This document shows, in pieces, positions 33,522 through 40,694 of a stretch of 40,694 nucleotides of DNA (its first letter is position 1; each line of letters begins with the position of its first letter). The translations under genes were made by a program, and so were the position numbers. Source of the stretch: Thermoplasmata archaeon (lineage in GTDB: Archaea; Thermoplasmatota; Thermoplasmata; Thermoplasmatales; Thermoplasmataceae); contig JAJYZI010000005.1 in NCBI GenBank assembly GCA_021800105.1, positions 1 to 40,694 of the forward strand, in the 5' to 3' direction. The notes beneath the pieces are model-generated. The model made no database searches. It worked only from the letters and a program-made list of their open reading frames with translations, and was not told the origin of the DNA.

Positions 33522-34685
33522 CCCTCTGCTTTCTTTCCACTCAGTCCGGGGCATTATTACGTCCCTCAGGGATTGAATGGTCTTCTTATGGCGTTCGAGA
33601 TCCTTGATCATTTCGGAAATTCCTTCCTGGAGACTTCTCCGGGGTCTGTAACCAAGTTCACGCAGCTTTTTCATATCTGGATTGTAGTAATGAGCCTCTT
33701 TCTCTATTCTAGGATTCGGAACATTCTGTATCACGGCTGGATTCTTGTGATTCTGGTCGTAGATGCGCTTTACCTCTGTGGCGAGTTCCATGACCGAATA
33801 GTAATCATCAAACTGATTAAACACTCTATATTCGCCTGCTTCGGGAGGATTTTCCGCGGCTATCGTAAGGCACTGTATGCTGTCATCCAGTGATAGAAAT
33901 CCCCTGGTCTGCCCACCTTTTCCGTAAGGCGTTATAGGGAGCCCTGCTACCGCCTGCGCGCAAAACCTGTTTAGGGCCGTTCCCCAGACCTCATCTATAT
34001 CAAAGCGAGTACTTGATCTATGCCTCGAAAGAGCCTCTGTTCTTGTGCCGTAAACAACGCCCTGCATAACATCTGTAACACGGATCCCCCATAGCTTGTT
34101 TGCGAACATGAGATTATTTGAATCATGGACCTTGGACCAGTGATACCAAGATCCTGCATTCCTGGGAAACGGGAGGTAATCCCTTCTGCCCTTGTATTCC
34201 ACATCGAAAAATCCTTCCGGGATATCTATGTTAGGCGTACCATACTCTCCCATCGTTCCCAGCTTGATCAGGTGGCAGTCAGGAAAATGGTCTTTAAGGG
34301 CATATACCAGATTGATGGTACCTATCATGTTTTTCTGAAGAGTTTCGGAAGCCTGCTTCAAACCTATCATAGAATACGGCGCAGATCTCTGTTCTGCAAG
34401 GTGAATCACGCAATCTGGTTGAAATGCCTTTACAGCCGTGTACATAAGATCAGGATTGCTCACGTCTCCTCGTATGAAACCTATTTCTTTGCCCGCTCGT
34501 TCTTTAATTTTCCTGATCCTGCTCTTCATTGTACCAATTCTGATTGCTGAAGTAGAATGTACCTCTCTTACCCTCTTCCGGGTATAAAAACTGTCCATCC
34601 CTGACACTTCATTCCCACGATCAAGCAGATGAAGTGCCAGTGGCCATCCTATATACCCATCTATACCGAGTATCAGAACGCGCAT
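33513..34685 (-). CDS. sqdB: UDP-sulfoquinovose synthase (SQD1/SqdB/Agl3-like)
   Basis: A 390-residue enzyme strongly similar to plant SQD1 and archaeal Agl3. The NAD motif is LGIDGYIGWPLALHL, then HLAEQRSAPYSMI (diagnostic for SQD1), IKLGTMGEYGTPNIDIPEG, the catalytic YHWSK, the block GVVYGTRTE and GTALNRFCAQAVAG, KGGQTRGFLSLDD, and the VPNPRIEKEAHYYNP close. It converts UDP-glucose and sulfite to UDP-sulfoquinovose in the cytoplasm. In Sulfolobus this sugar enters S-layer N-glycans, and sulfonated sugars are known in Thermoplasma glycans; elsewhere it enters sulfolipid. No glycosyltransferase is adjacent. Confidence 0.95.
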   Translation of the reverse strand: MRVLILGIDGYIGWPLALHLLDRGNEVSGMDSFYTRKRVREVHSTSAIRIGTMKSRIRKIKERAGKEIGFIRGDVSNPDLMYTAVKAFQPDCVIHLAEQRSAPYSMIGLKQASETLQKNMIGTINLVYALKDHFPDCHLIKLGTMGEYGTPNIDIPEGFFDVEYKGRRDYLPFPRNAGSWYHWSKVHDSNNLMFANKLWGIRVTDVMQGVVYGTRTEALSRHRSSTRFDIDEVWGTALNRFCAQAVAGLPITPYGKGGQTRGFLSLDDSIQCLTIAAENPPEAGEYRVFNQFDDYYSVMELATEVKRIYDQNHKNPAVIQNVPNPRIEKEAHYYNPDMKKLRELGYRPRRSLQEGISEMIKDLERHKKTIQSLRDVIMPRTEWKESRGLS

Positions 34686-34781
34686 TACACGATTATCACT
34701 CGTCTAATAATAATGCTTGCCATACGGCTCCATAAGCTAAAAAACCGGGTTTCCTGAGAAAAAACGTTAGGTTACAGTAAC

Positions 34782-34792
34782 AATAAATATAT
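34782..34792 (+). promoter_or_regulatory. TATA box of the marC-like gene
   Basis: AATAAATATAT is centred about 23 bases before the GTG at 34810, supporting this start. Confidence 0.5.
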
Positions 34793-34809
34793 CGCATCTA
34801 TGCAACACT

Positions 34810-35430
34810 GTGTCCCTGGGTTTTATTTATGCTTTCCTCGCGGTCTTCATGCCGCTTTTTGTCGTTATAGACCCATTTGGGGCTCTAGTTCTTTTTCTTG
34901 GAATTACTTCTGGAATGACACCAGAATCCAGAAAAACAGTAACCAAAGACGCATCTTTCTACGGCTTTGTCATACTGGTTTTTTTTGCACTGGTGGGAAA
35001 ATACATCCTGCTGTTCTTTGGCATAAGTACAGAAGCGCTTGAGCTTGCAGGAGGTCTTATACTGCTAATAATGGGCATACAGATGGTGAGGGAGGGGGAC
35101 CGACCGAAATCTCAGGGCGGAAATGTAGAGTTGGATGCAGGAATAGTGCCTCTTGCAACTCCGCTTCTTGCCGGACCAGGAGCAATCTCTCTTGTCATCA
35201 TACTTATGAACGGGCCATTCTATCCAGACCAGATACTGACTCTTGTCTCAGTCGGACTGCTTTTTATCATAGTATTTATTTTTTTCAATCTTTCAGACAG
35301 GATATTGAAGATAATGGGCCCAAAGAGCATGAAGGCTATTACGAGGATTTTCGGCCTACTTGTTGCTGGTTTTGCAATTCAATATATGTTGCTTGCCCTT
35401 CATGGACTTGGCCTGCTACCCGTCACCTGA
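34810..35430 (+). CDS. MarC-family membrane protein (UPF0056)
   Basis: A 206-residue protein with six membrane helices. Family blocks: FVVIDPFGALVLFLGIT near the N-terminus, GGLILLIMGIQM in the middle, and the diagnostic VPLATPLLAGPGAI, with a C-terminal RIFGLLVAGFAIQYMLLAL. The function of MarC proteins is unsettled despite the original antibiotic-resistance name; some relatives have been linked to amino acid export. GTG start fits the TATA spacing. Monocistronic, 111 bases before the FHA operon. Confidence 0.88.
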   Translation: MSLGFIYAFLAVFMPLFVVIDPFGALVLFLGITSGMTPESRKTVTKDASFYGFVILVFFALVGKYILLFFGISTEALELAGGLILLIMGIQMVREGDRPKSQGGNVELDAGIVPLATPLLAGPGAISLVIILMNGPFYPDQILTLVSVGLLFIIVFIFFNLSDRILKIMGPKSMKAITRIFGLLVAGFAIQYMLLALHGLGLLPVT

Positions 35431-35541
35431 GGTATGCGGGAAAGTTTTCATCTGTTTCATAACGCTTTGGAGGATAACGATGATGCTAGCTTTAGAAAGG
35501 ATAAATCTATAATTGAAGTAGAATATTACGGCTAAGCATAG

Positions 35542-36177
35542 ATGATCTGGAGAAAAAAGGAACAGCAGGATCCCGCACCGACTGGCCCCCGAAAGGTCTG
35601 CCCGCTTTGCCTGCGTGCCTATTATGACGATTCAATATATTGCAGAATGGACGGGCAGAAACTGCAACTCGAAGCCACAACGCAGCAGGACCAAAAGAAG
35701 CAAATAGAATGCCCTAACTGTGGCTTTACATTATCAACTCCAAGGCAAAGGTGCCCTATCTGCGGTCATATTTTCAGTAACTTCAGGAACACAAATGAGA
35801 CAATCTTCATCAACCTGATACCGGAAGCAGGACTGCCAATCAAGATTGATAAATTTCCTTATTCATTCGGCAGAAAGGACGTGATCAGAAACCACTATTC
35901 AGAATATGTAAACATCGAGCACATTATCTTCAGTCTTGAAAATGGCCATTTCTATATACGCGACAAGAAATCTTTGAATGGATCTTCTCTCAATGGACAT
36001 GCCATTGGGGGGAAGAGATTTGAGAACCTCAAGAAACTGCAGCTGGCAGACGGCGACGAGGTCGGCCTCGCGCTCGACTCGAAGGGAATCTCACTTATAA
36101 GATTCAAGGTTGAGATTCCACAGATGGTATTGTCAAAGGATACTGGATCAATGATCCCGAGGGAGGAGGCACGATGA
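35542..36177 (+). CDS. Zinc-ribbon and FHA domain protein
   Basis: A 211-residue cytoplasmic protein. Residues 20-34 have CPLC then YCRMDG, and residues 57-74 have CPNC then CPIC, so one to two zinc ribbons. Residues ~85-195 form an FHA domain: FGRKD (phosphate-binding Arg), EHIIFS, and NGSSLNG (the NGxxxNG loop), with a late DGDEV. FHA domains bind phosphothreonine. It is the first gene of a three-gene operon, overlapping the kinase gene by 4 bases (ATGA), so it is probably a substrate or adaptor of that kinase. It resembles FHA partners of bacterial Ser/Thr kinases rather than any archaeal protein I know by name. Confidence 0.85.
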   Translation: MIWRKKEQQDPAPTGPRKVCPLCLRAYYDDSIYCRMDGQKLQLEATTQQDQKKQIECPNCGFTLSTPRQRCPICGHIFSNFRNTNETIFINLIPEAGLPIKIDKFPYSFGRKDVIRNHYSEYVNIEHIIFSLENGHFYIRDKKSLNGSSLNGHAIGGKRFENLKKLQLADGDEVGLALDSKGISLIRFKVEIPQMVLSKDTGSMIPREEAR

Positions 36178-38792
36178 GGAAGTTCCCATTTGAAGTCTAC
36201 CTCTTCAGCGCAATGTCCGGTATTGCCCTCTTCCTGATACTGGTAAATACGCTGCAGCAAGTTGTTTTGAAAACAGATTACTTTTCCCATTACTATCAGA
36301 TACTTCTATTCCTGGCGGACTTCATACTTGGAATTATTGTGGTTATTGTGGCTTTTGCCAATAAAGGCTACAAGACAACTACAACAGCTATCGATTACAA
36401 GCCGTTGAACAGGGCAATTTTTATTCTCTTTGCATTTGTGTCTTCGCTAATTGCCTTCTTGTTTATAGCTGCAAAGATTGGGCTTGTTTACGAAATACCA
36501 CTTTTTGCCGCCCTCGTGCCGACTTATGTTTTCGATCTTCCATCTAATCTAGGAGACAAGGACGCTAGGGACTCCTACCTGAAGAAGAATTTGTGGTTTG
36601 TCATAACCGCAATAGCAATTTTCATAATTGCCGTTATACTTGATCTTTTAAATCTTCTCTTTGCATGGAATGGGGTTTTAATCCTTGCCGCCTTTTCAAT
36701 ACTGCTTCCAACCAGGGAAACAAGAAAGGAGAATGAGATCAAAGTCCTGACTTTCCGCTCGCTTTCGCCCATTGCGGCCGCTTTCCTGATTTACAGTGCC
36801 AGTCTCTTCTACCTAGACACAAGAGCTTCCGGTTATGTATTCTTTTACGCGATTACCCTTATTGCTATCGGCATAATGGTTATGGTATTCAGGATACGCT
36901 ACAGATCGGTCCTTACAGGGATTATAAATGCATTTCTTGTAGGGCTTAGTTTTCTGGGTTTCTACATTATATACCGTAACTTCAGCCAGGACATTGTCTG
37001 GTTGACCCTGCTTCTTCTCTTCACATTCTGGGTCTTCGGATATAATTATAAAGTGTTCCGCGAGGGTTCCAGAAATATCTCAACGTCATTCGACCTTATG
37101 GGGAAAGGGAAATACATCGTCCCATCAATAGGTATCATAATTACTATTGGACTTGCATTTGGGAACATTGGTGCGCTCTCGAATGATTTCAATGTATTCT
37201 GGAATGCAATGATCGGGAGTGGAACAACGAGCATCTCTCAATCGCTTGCAAAGATCGATGCAACCCCCGTCTACCTAGGCTTATCCGCCTTAGGCATATT
37301 TTTCACTGTCACGCTGGGGTACAGGAAATTCAACCTTTTCCTTTTCGCCGTGATACTTATAATGTTCTTCTTAGCAGTTGTTTACCTGCTCTCGATAAAG
37401 ATTGCAAGCGTCTGGACCCCAAGTTCAACTGAGGTTAGTTCACTTTCAATAATAATTACTGCACTTATTTTCTATGAGCCTGTCTACCGGTTCGCTCGTT
37501 CATACACGTCCAGGATACCATCTGGATTATCCATTGGAAAGAGGACTGGTGCAGCCAGATTCATTCATGGAAGGTATGATGTCTCAATGATCCCTTCAAA
37601 GAAGAACAACCCTGATTTTCTAGGCGCTGGTGGTTTCGCTTATGTATTCAGGGGCAAGGATGTCCTCAAGAATATACCTGTGGTGCTGAAGGTCCCAAGG
37701 ATCTTCGACGAGGAATCAAAGAGTGAACTTGAGAAGCGGGAAAGCATAAAGGAATCCATAAAACAGATAGAAGCTGAAAGTCGGGTGCTTTCCGAAATAT
37801 CTTTTCCCGGAGTGGTTTCATATATCGAGTATTTCAGGGAAGGAGGGCAGCATTTTCTCGTCGAGGAATATGCAGACGGCAGGAATCTTAATTCCTATCT
37901 TGCAACAAAGGGAAAGGAAGGCACAAAATTCAGCGAAGAGGAACTGATCAGGATATCTCTTAACCTGCTCTTCTCTGTTAACTATCTCCACCTCCATGAG
38001 ATTTTCCACAGGGACCTGAATCCCGGTAATATTGTTCTCACAAAGAAAATACCAAAGATAATTGATTTCGGCACATCAAAGCACCTTGCAAGCAAGGTCT
38101 CTGCATCATTCTTCACGCACAGTGACAGGATAGGTGTACCATGCTATCACCCACCGGAATTGGACTCTGAGGACAAGATAAAGGCTTCCTCAACGTATGA
38201 TACGTATTCTATCGGAGCACTGATGTGCTCCATGATCACTGGCAAATTTCTTGACAACGATGAAATGAGGGAAAAATACGGGGTGGAGTTTATAACCAGA
38301 AAATATCTGGATGCAGAGGTAAAACCTTTCTGCAACCCAAAGATTTTTGACATAATAGTTAAAGCGACTAGCCTCAAACCCAGCGAGCGCTACCAGTCAG
38401 CTTTCCACTTTATTGCAGATTTCCTATCGTTATCAGGGGAATATATCGTAACGGATATGGGGTATATTTGCAAGCTCGACCAGGATCATAAATTCCAGGT
38501 TTACAGCCATAAGGACATCCCAGCTTCAATATTTGGCGACTATATGATACATGATTATGTGATAAACATAACGGAACGCGGAAAGGATGAAAGATCCAGG
38601 ATCGGTACAATTGAATATGATTCCCGTACGGAGGGATATGTTGTCTACCCTTATGGAAAAAGGGTTGTTTACCAGAAAAAAGCAGGATCACTCTCACAGA
38701 AAGTCATAAGGAGCCTGCTAAACGAGGGCGACATCATATCTCTGAGGCCTGATCTCAGGGAAGGCACATTCTCATATTACAGGGTGAACTGA
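36174..38792 (+). CDS. Polytopic membrane serine/threonine protein kinase
   Basis: An 872-residue fusion. Residues 1 to ~450 hold about twelve to fourteen hydrophobic helices, an unrecognised membrane module. Residues ~480-765 are a Hanks-type kinase: Gly loop GAGGFAYVF (about 483-491), ATP Lys at VVLKVPR (residue 506), catalytic loop HRDLNPGN (Asp 614), DFG at 631-633, PPE in CYHPPEL. The usual Lys two residues after the catalytic Asp is Asn 616. The last ~100 residues (from about YIVTDMGYI) are beta-rich and may be another FHA-like or regulatory domain. Coupled by 4-base overlap to the FHA gene and followed after 1 base by PP2C. The kinase faces the cytoplasm; the membrane part could sense a signal. 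Confidence 0.88.
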   Translation: MRKFPFEVYLFSAMSGIALFLILVNTLQQVVLKTDYFSHYYQILLFLADFILGIIVVIVAFANKGYKTTTTAIDYKPLNRAIFILFAFVSSLIAFLFIAAKIGLVYEIPLFAALVPTYVFDLPSNLGDKDARDSYLKKNLWFVITAIAIFIIAVILDLLNLLFAWNGVLILAAFSILLPTRETRKENEIKVLTFRSLSPIAAAFLIYSASLFYLDTRASGYVFFYAITLIAIGIMVMVFRIRYRSVLTGIINAFLVGLSFLGFYIIYRNFSQDIVWLTLLLLFTFWVFGYNYKVFREGSRNISTSFDLMGKGKYIVPSIGIIITIGLAFGNIGALSNDFNVFWNAMIGSGTTSISQSLAKIDATPVYLGLSALGIFFTVTLGYRKFNLFLFAVILIMFFLAVVYLLSIKIASVWTPSSTEVSSLSIIITALIFYEPVYRFARSYTSRIPSGLSIGKRTGAARFIHGRYDVSMIPSKKNNPDFLGAGGFAYVFRGKDVLKNIPVVLKVPRIFDEESKSELEKRESIKESIKQIEAESRVLSEISFPGVVSYIEYFREGGQHFLVEEYADGRNLNSYLATKGKEGTKFSEEELIRISLNLLFSVNYLHLHEIFHRDLNPGNIVLTKKIPKIIDFGTSKHLASKVSASFFTHSDRIGVPCYHPPELDSEDKIKASSTYDTYSIGALMCSMITGKFLDNDEMREKYGVEFITRKYLDAEVKPFCNPKIFDIIVKATSLKPSERYQSAFHFIADFLSLSGEYIVTDMGYICKLDQDHKFQVYSHKDIPASIFGDYMIHDYVINITERGKDERSRIGTIEYDSRTEGYVVYPYGKRVVYQKKAGSLSQKVIRSLLNEGDIISLRPDLREGTFSYYRVN

Positions 38793-38793
38793 A

Positions 38794-39609
38794 ATGCAGA
38801 TAGATAATGCAATGATGACCATAAGAGGGAAGACGCGTGAGAGAGATGAGGATGCGATATGCCTGATATTCTCCTCGCTTGAGAGTGAAACCGAAAAGCA
38901 TGGTGAATTTTTCTGTGCTCTTGCAGACGGCATGGGTGGCATGGATCGAGGGGAACTTGCAAGCAAGCTTTCGGTAAACGAGGCAAGGCACATAGGCACC
39001 TCAATGCTCAGCAGGGACATGTCTCCACTGGAGATTGTAAACTCCATCAAGAGGATATTCCAGAACGCTAATGACGCACTCATCACGTATGCAAGCAGAA
39101 ACGGAAATGCCAGGATGGGTACTACGCTGGTAGTAGCTTATTCAAACGGATCCGAAATCTACGTCGGAAACGTTGGCGATAGCCGCCTGTACATTTTCAA
39201 TTCAGGCAAACGAAGTTTCAGGACAGCGGATCATTCTTATGTCCAGCTCCTTAACGACCAGGGTATCATAACAGAAGAGGAAGCCAAGATACATCCGAGA
39301 AAAAACGAAATGACAAGGGCAATCGGCCTTGAAGAGGATCCGACGCCTGACATTTACAGGCTCCGTCTTTTCCGCGGTGACTCCATCCTGCTGTGCTGCG
39401 ACGGTTTATGGGAAGCATACGACGACAGGATCATGGCTAACACGCTGATGTCTACAATGTCCTGTCACGATTCTCTGGAAAGTATGATACTCAGGGCAAA
39501 CGAAGTCGATGGTTCCGATAACATATCTGGCATTCTTGTCAGGCCTGTTGTCGATACGACGGAAGAGGCCGCCTTGAAAAGGCCTACCAAGTCAATCACC
39601 CAGGATTGA
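38794..39609 (+). CDS. PP2C-family serine/threonine protein phosphatase
   Basis: A 271-residue PPM phosphatase. Metal and phosphate motifs in order: RGKTRERDEDA (N-terminal Arg and Asp), CALADGMGGMDRGELAS, MGTTLVVAY, GNVGDSRLYIF, TADHSYVQLL, ILLCCDGLWEAYDD, and GSDNISGILV. No membrane helix, so cytoplasmic. It would remove phosphate from Ser/Thr of the kinase and its targets using Mn/Mg. It starts one base after the kinase stop, so the three genes are very likely one translationally coupled mRNA. PP2C proteins are uncommon in archaea but known from Thermoplasma. Confidence 0.93.
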   Translation: MQIDNAMMTIRGKTRERDEDAICLIFSSLESETEKHGEFFCALADGMGGMDRGELASKLSVNEARHIGTSMLSRDMSPLEIVNSIKRIFQNANDALITYASRNGNARMGTTLVVAYSNGSEIYVGNVGDSRLYIFNSGKRSFRTADHSYVQLLNDQGIITEEEAKIHPRKNEMTRAIGLEEDPTPDIYRLRLFRGDSILLCCDGLWEAYDDRIMANTLMSTMSCHDSLESMILRANEVDGSDNISGILVRPVVDTTEEAALKRPTKSITQD

Positions 39610-39718
39610 ATCCTGCAGTCATTAGAAGATGGGACTTTCTATAGCTAAGAACATAAGCAAATGACTGTATTCAAGTTGAATTTCTTCCTCCTGAAATGGT
39701 TCGATCCTAAACTCTTCA

Positions 39719-39961
39719 TTATTTTAGGCACATAACTTCGAACCTGTTCCTGGGTTTACGCACTGTTGTTGTATTATCCTTTATGATCTCCTTTCCCATG
39801 TATTCAGATCGCTGCTTAACATTGCCCGTTTCCTTGTCTCTGTAACTCGTAACACTGTAAATATAGACATTGTTCCCCCTTACAAGTCTCCTGATGTATG
39901 TCACTGTAGTAGTAATCCCACTACATAGTATAAGTAACTTTCTGTGATCAGATCCAGTCAA
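39719..39961 (-). pseudogene. Transposase N-terminal remnant
   Basis: The 80-residue ORF contains YIRRLVRGNNVYIYSVTSYR followed by DKETGNVKQRSEYMGKEI, which resembles the N-terminal segment of IS4/IS1634-like transposases that begin with a short beta-rich RGN...YRDxxTGKVRQ...YLGKE region. It ends at a stop after ~80 codons and only ~110 bases separate it from the PP2C gene, so the catalytic part is missing. No terminal inverted repeats were seen. Identification is by pattern memory, hence moderate confidence. It marks a likely rearrangement point at the right side of the phosphorylation operon. Confidence 0.5.
39927..39934 (+). promoter_or_regulatory. TATA-like box before the unknown gene at 39962
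   Basis: AGTATAAG lies about 31 bases before ATG 39962. This is why ATG 39962 is preferred to the GTG at 39944 used in the ORF track. Confidence 0.35.
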
Positions 39962-40345
39962 ATGCTATGTTCACGGAAAAATGTAGTGTTATTCAAGGGC
40001 AAGGATAGGATTCAAGTGATCTCGGTAGGATTATGGGTCGATTATGTGATAAATGAAAAAATTCCAGAAACCACAGGTGTTTTTAGCTATCAATTCCCTC
40101 TTTATGTTAAATTCGTAATACTTACTGATCCAAGACTAATTTCACATTATACATCATATCTTCTAAATGTAAGTGCCCTCAATTTACCCTCTCCACTACC
40201 ATATTCTCCACAACCGACTGGAACACAATTTTCAGTTCCCTTATGCTTTCAGCACCCTAGCTCCGGCTATCCAATTGCAATAGCAAATATTTTTATGATT
40301 TGTTTTGCTGTGATTGCTATATCACAATTAATACTGAGTAGGTGA
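39962..40345 (+). CDS. Hypothetical protein with C-terminal membrane anchor
   Basis: I do not recognise this protein (127 residues from ATG 39962, 133 from GTG 39944). The first two-thirds are polar with several aromatic residues (SYQFPLYVKFVI) and a proline-rich stretch LPSPLPYSPQP; the end IAIANIFMICFAVIAISQLIL is a single membrane helix followed by Ser-Arg. It could be a tail-anchored or outward-facing membrane protein. The base composition is more AT-rich than the operon to its left, which together with the adjacent transposase remnant suggests acquired or fast-changing DNA. Confidence 0.45.
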   Translation: MLCSRKNVVLFKGKDRIQVISVGLWVDYVINEKIPETTGVFSYQFPLYVKFVILTDPRLISHYTSYLLNVSALNLPSPLPYSPQPTGTQFSVPLCFQHPSSGYPIAIANIFMICFAVIAISQLILSR

Positions 40346-40409
40346 AGAGACGAGAAAGATACATTTTGAGGGGCTGAGGATAAATAAACGTGATAAGAAG
40401 AGGATAGTT

Positions 40410-40694
40410 ATGGCACTTGTCATAGTTGCTTCAATTCTAACGGTGATCTTATACTTTACATACAATCATTCACCGCCGGTAACCGTTAAGTCTACCACAC
40501 AACTGCCTAATCCAGAGGGACTCAATTACACTGTAATATTTAACAAATATTTTCAAGTTAGCAACGGTACAAATAATTCATATGCCTTTAGCTTCGGGAG
40601 CTACCATTCAATAAGACTGGAAATTTGTTCAAATAACACGTCGATTTGCACTGGGCTTATTTCACCAAACAAAATCGTCTATGACTTTATTTCA
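40410..40694 (+). CDS. Exported or membrane-anchored protein, 5' part only
   Basis: This frame is absent from the ORF track because it runs off the right edge (95 codons seen). ATG 40410 has GAGGAT about 5 bases upstream and gives MALVIVASILTVILYFTY, a single N-terminal membrane helix. The in-frame codons before it encode basic residues (NKRDKKRIV), so the true start may be slightly upstream at a non-ATG codon such as CTG 40374. The part after the helix is rich in Asn, Ser and Thr with NGT, NNS and NNT sequons and two Cys seven residues apart, which fits an extracellular, possibly N-glycosylated, disulfide-bearing domain. Family unknown. It may be co-transcribed with the gene ending at 40345. 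Confidence 0.5.
   Translation, partial: MALVIVASILTVILYFTYNHSPPVTVKSTTQLPNPEGLNYTVIFNKYFQVSNGTNNSYAFSFGSYHSIRLEICSNNTSICTGLISPNKIVYDFIS

Noticed and set aside
39601-39615. CAGGATTGAATCCTG palindrome at the PP2C stop codon
   Set aside because: Perfect arms but a one-base centre that cannot form a stable hairpin without loss of pairs, and it overlaps the coding end; probably chance.
1-40694. CRISPR arrays, rRNA or tRNA genes and complete insertion sequences
   Set aside because: No regularly spaced direct repeats, rRNA blocks, tRNA arms or intact transposase with terminal repeats were seen on either strand by eye.

Overview
The window reads as a chromosomal segment of an archaeon of the Thermoplasmatales type (a Thermoplasma/Ferroplasma/Cuniculiplasma relative). 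The signs are a group II chaperonin (thermosome), archaeal prefoldin alpha and FtsY, archaeal-type PGK, a TrmB-family and a Tfx-family regulator, frequent GTG/TTG starts, and many start codons lying 22-31 bases after a TATA-like box, which implies leaderless mRNAs. The lineage is inferred from gene content only. No rRNA, tRNA or CRISPR array was found.

Layout. 0-4.9 kb: a TrmB-type regulator (cut by the window edge) diverges from a tight run of MFS transporter, hotdog thioesterase, CoaBC and carbon-nitrogen hydrolase; an alpha/beta hydrolase converges on it. 5-10.4 kb: PPDK, a 414-base gap with foldable sequence, then an overlapping UbiD/UbiA pair that fits quinone biosynthesis. 10.3-16 kb: an MFS exporter, an HddA-like GHMP kinase, a CPA2 antiporter and the K+-independent-type H+-pyrophosphatase. 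16.2-19.7 kb: DUF1805, soluble pyrophosphatase, a small membrane protein and the thermosome. 19.7-23.1 kb: FAD glycerol-3-phosphate dehydrogenase, then a sodium:solute symporter with its DUF3311 partner. 23.1-23.4 kb: a promoter-driven stretch with no convincing protein but several stacked stem-loops, probably an unassigned structured RNA. 23.5-26.3 kb: a radical SAM/SPASM enzyme, flavin reductase-like protein and nucleotide-sugar epimerase. 26.3-30 kb: a molybdate/tungstate-type ABC transporter diverging from a Tfx-family regulator across an 18-bp near-palindrome, then an XRE-type regulator. 30-32.5 kb: pgk-pfdA-ftsY. 32.8-34.7 kb: a GalU-like nucleotidyltransferase facing UDP-sulfoquinovose synthase. 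34.8-35.4 kb: MarC. 35.5-39.6 kb: a compact operon of zinc-ribbon/FHA protein, polytopic-membrane Ser/Thr kinase and PP2C phosphatase. 39.7-40.7 kb: a transposase remnant and two unknown membrane or exported proteins, the second running off the window.

How the genes fit together. Three enzymes turn over pyrophosphate (PPDK, HppA, soluble PPase). GalU plus the sulfoquinovose synthase would supply UDP-sulfoquinovose for surface glycans or sulfolipids. The Tfx regulator probably controls the oxyanion importer. The FHA/kinase/phosphatase operon is the most system-like unit: writer, eraser and phospho-reader translated from one coupled mRNA. Two minus-strand membrane genes (MFS at 10.3-11.6 kb, antiporter at 12.7-13.9 kb) show conserved N-terminal sequence upstream of their first ATG in the ORF track. 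They either carry single-base homopolymer errors or use unusual starts.
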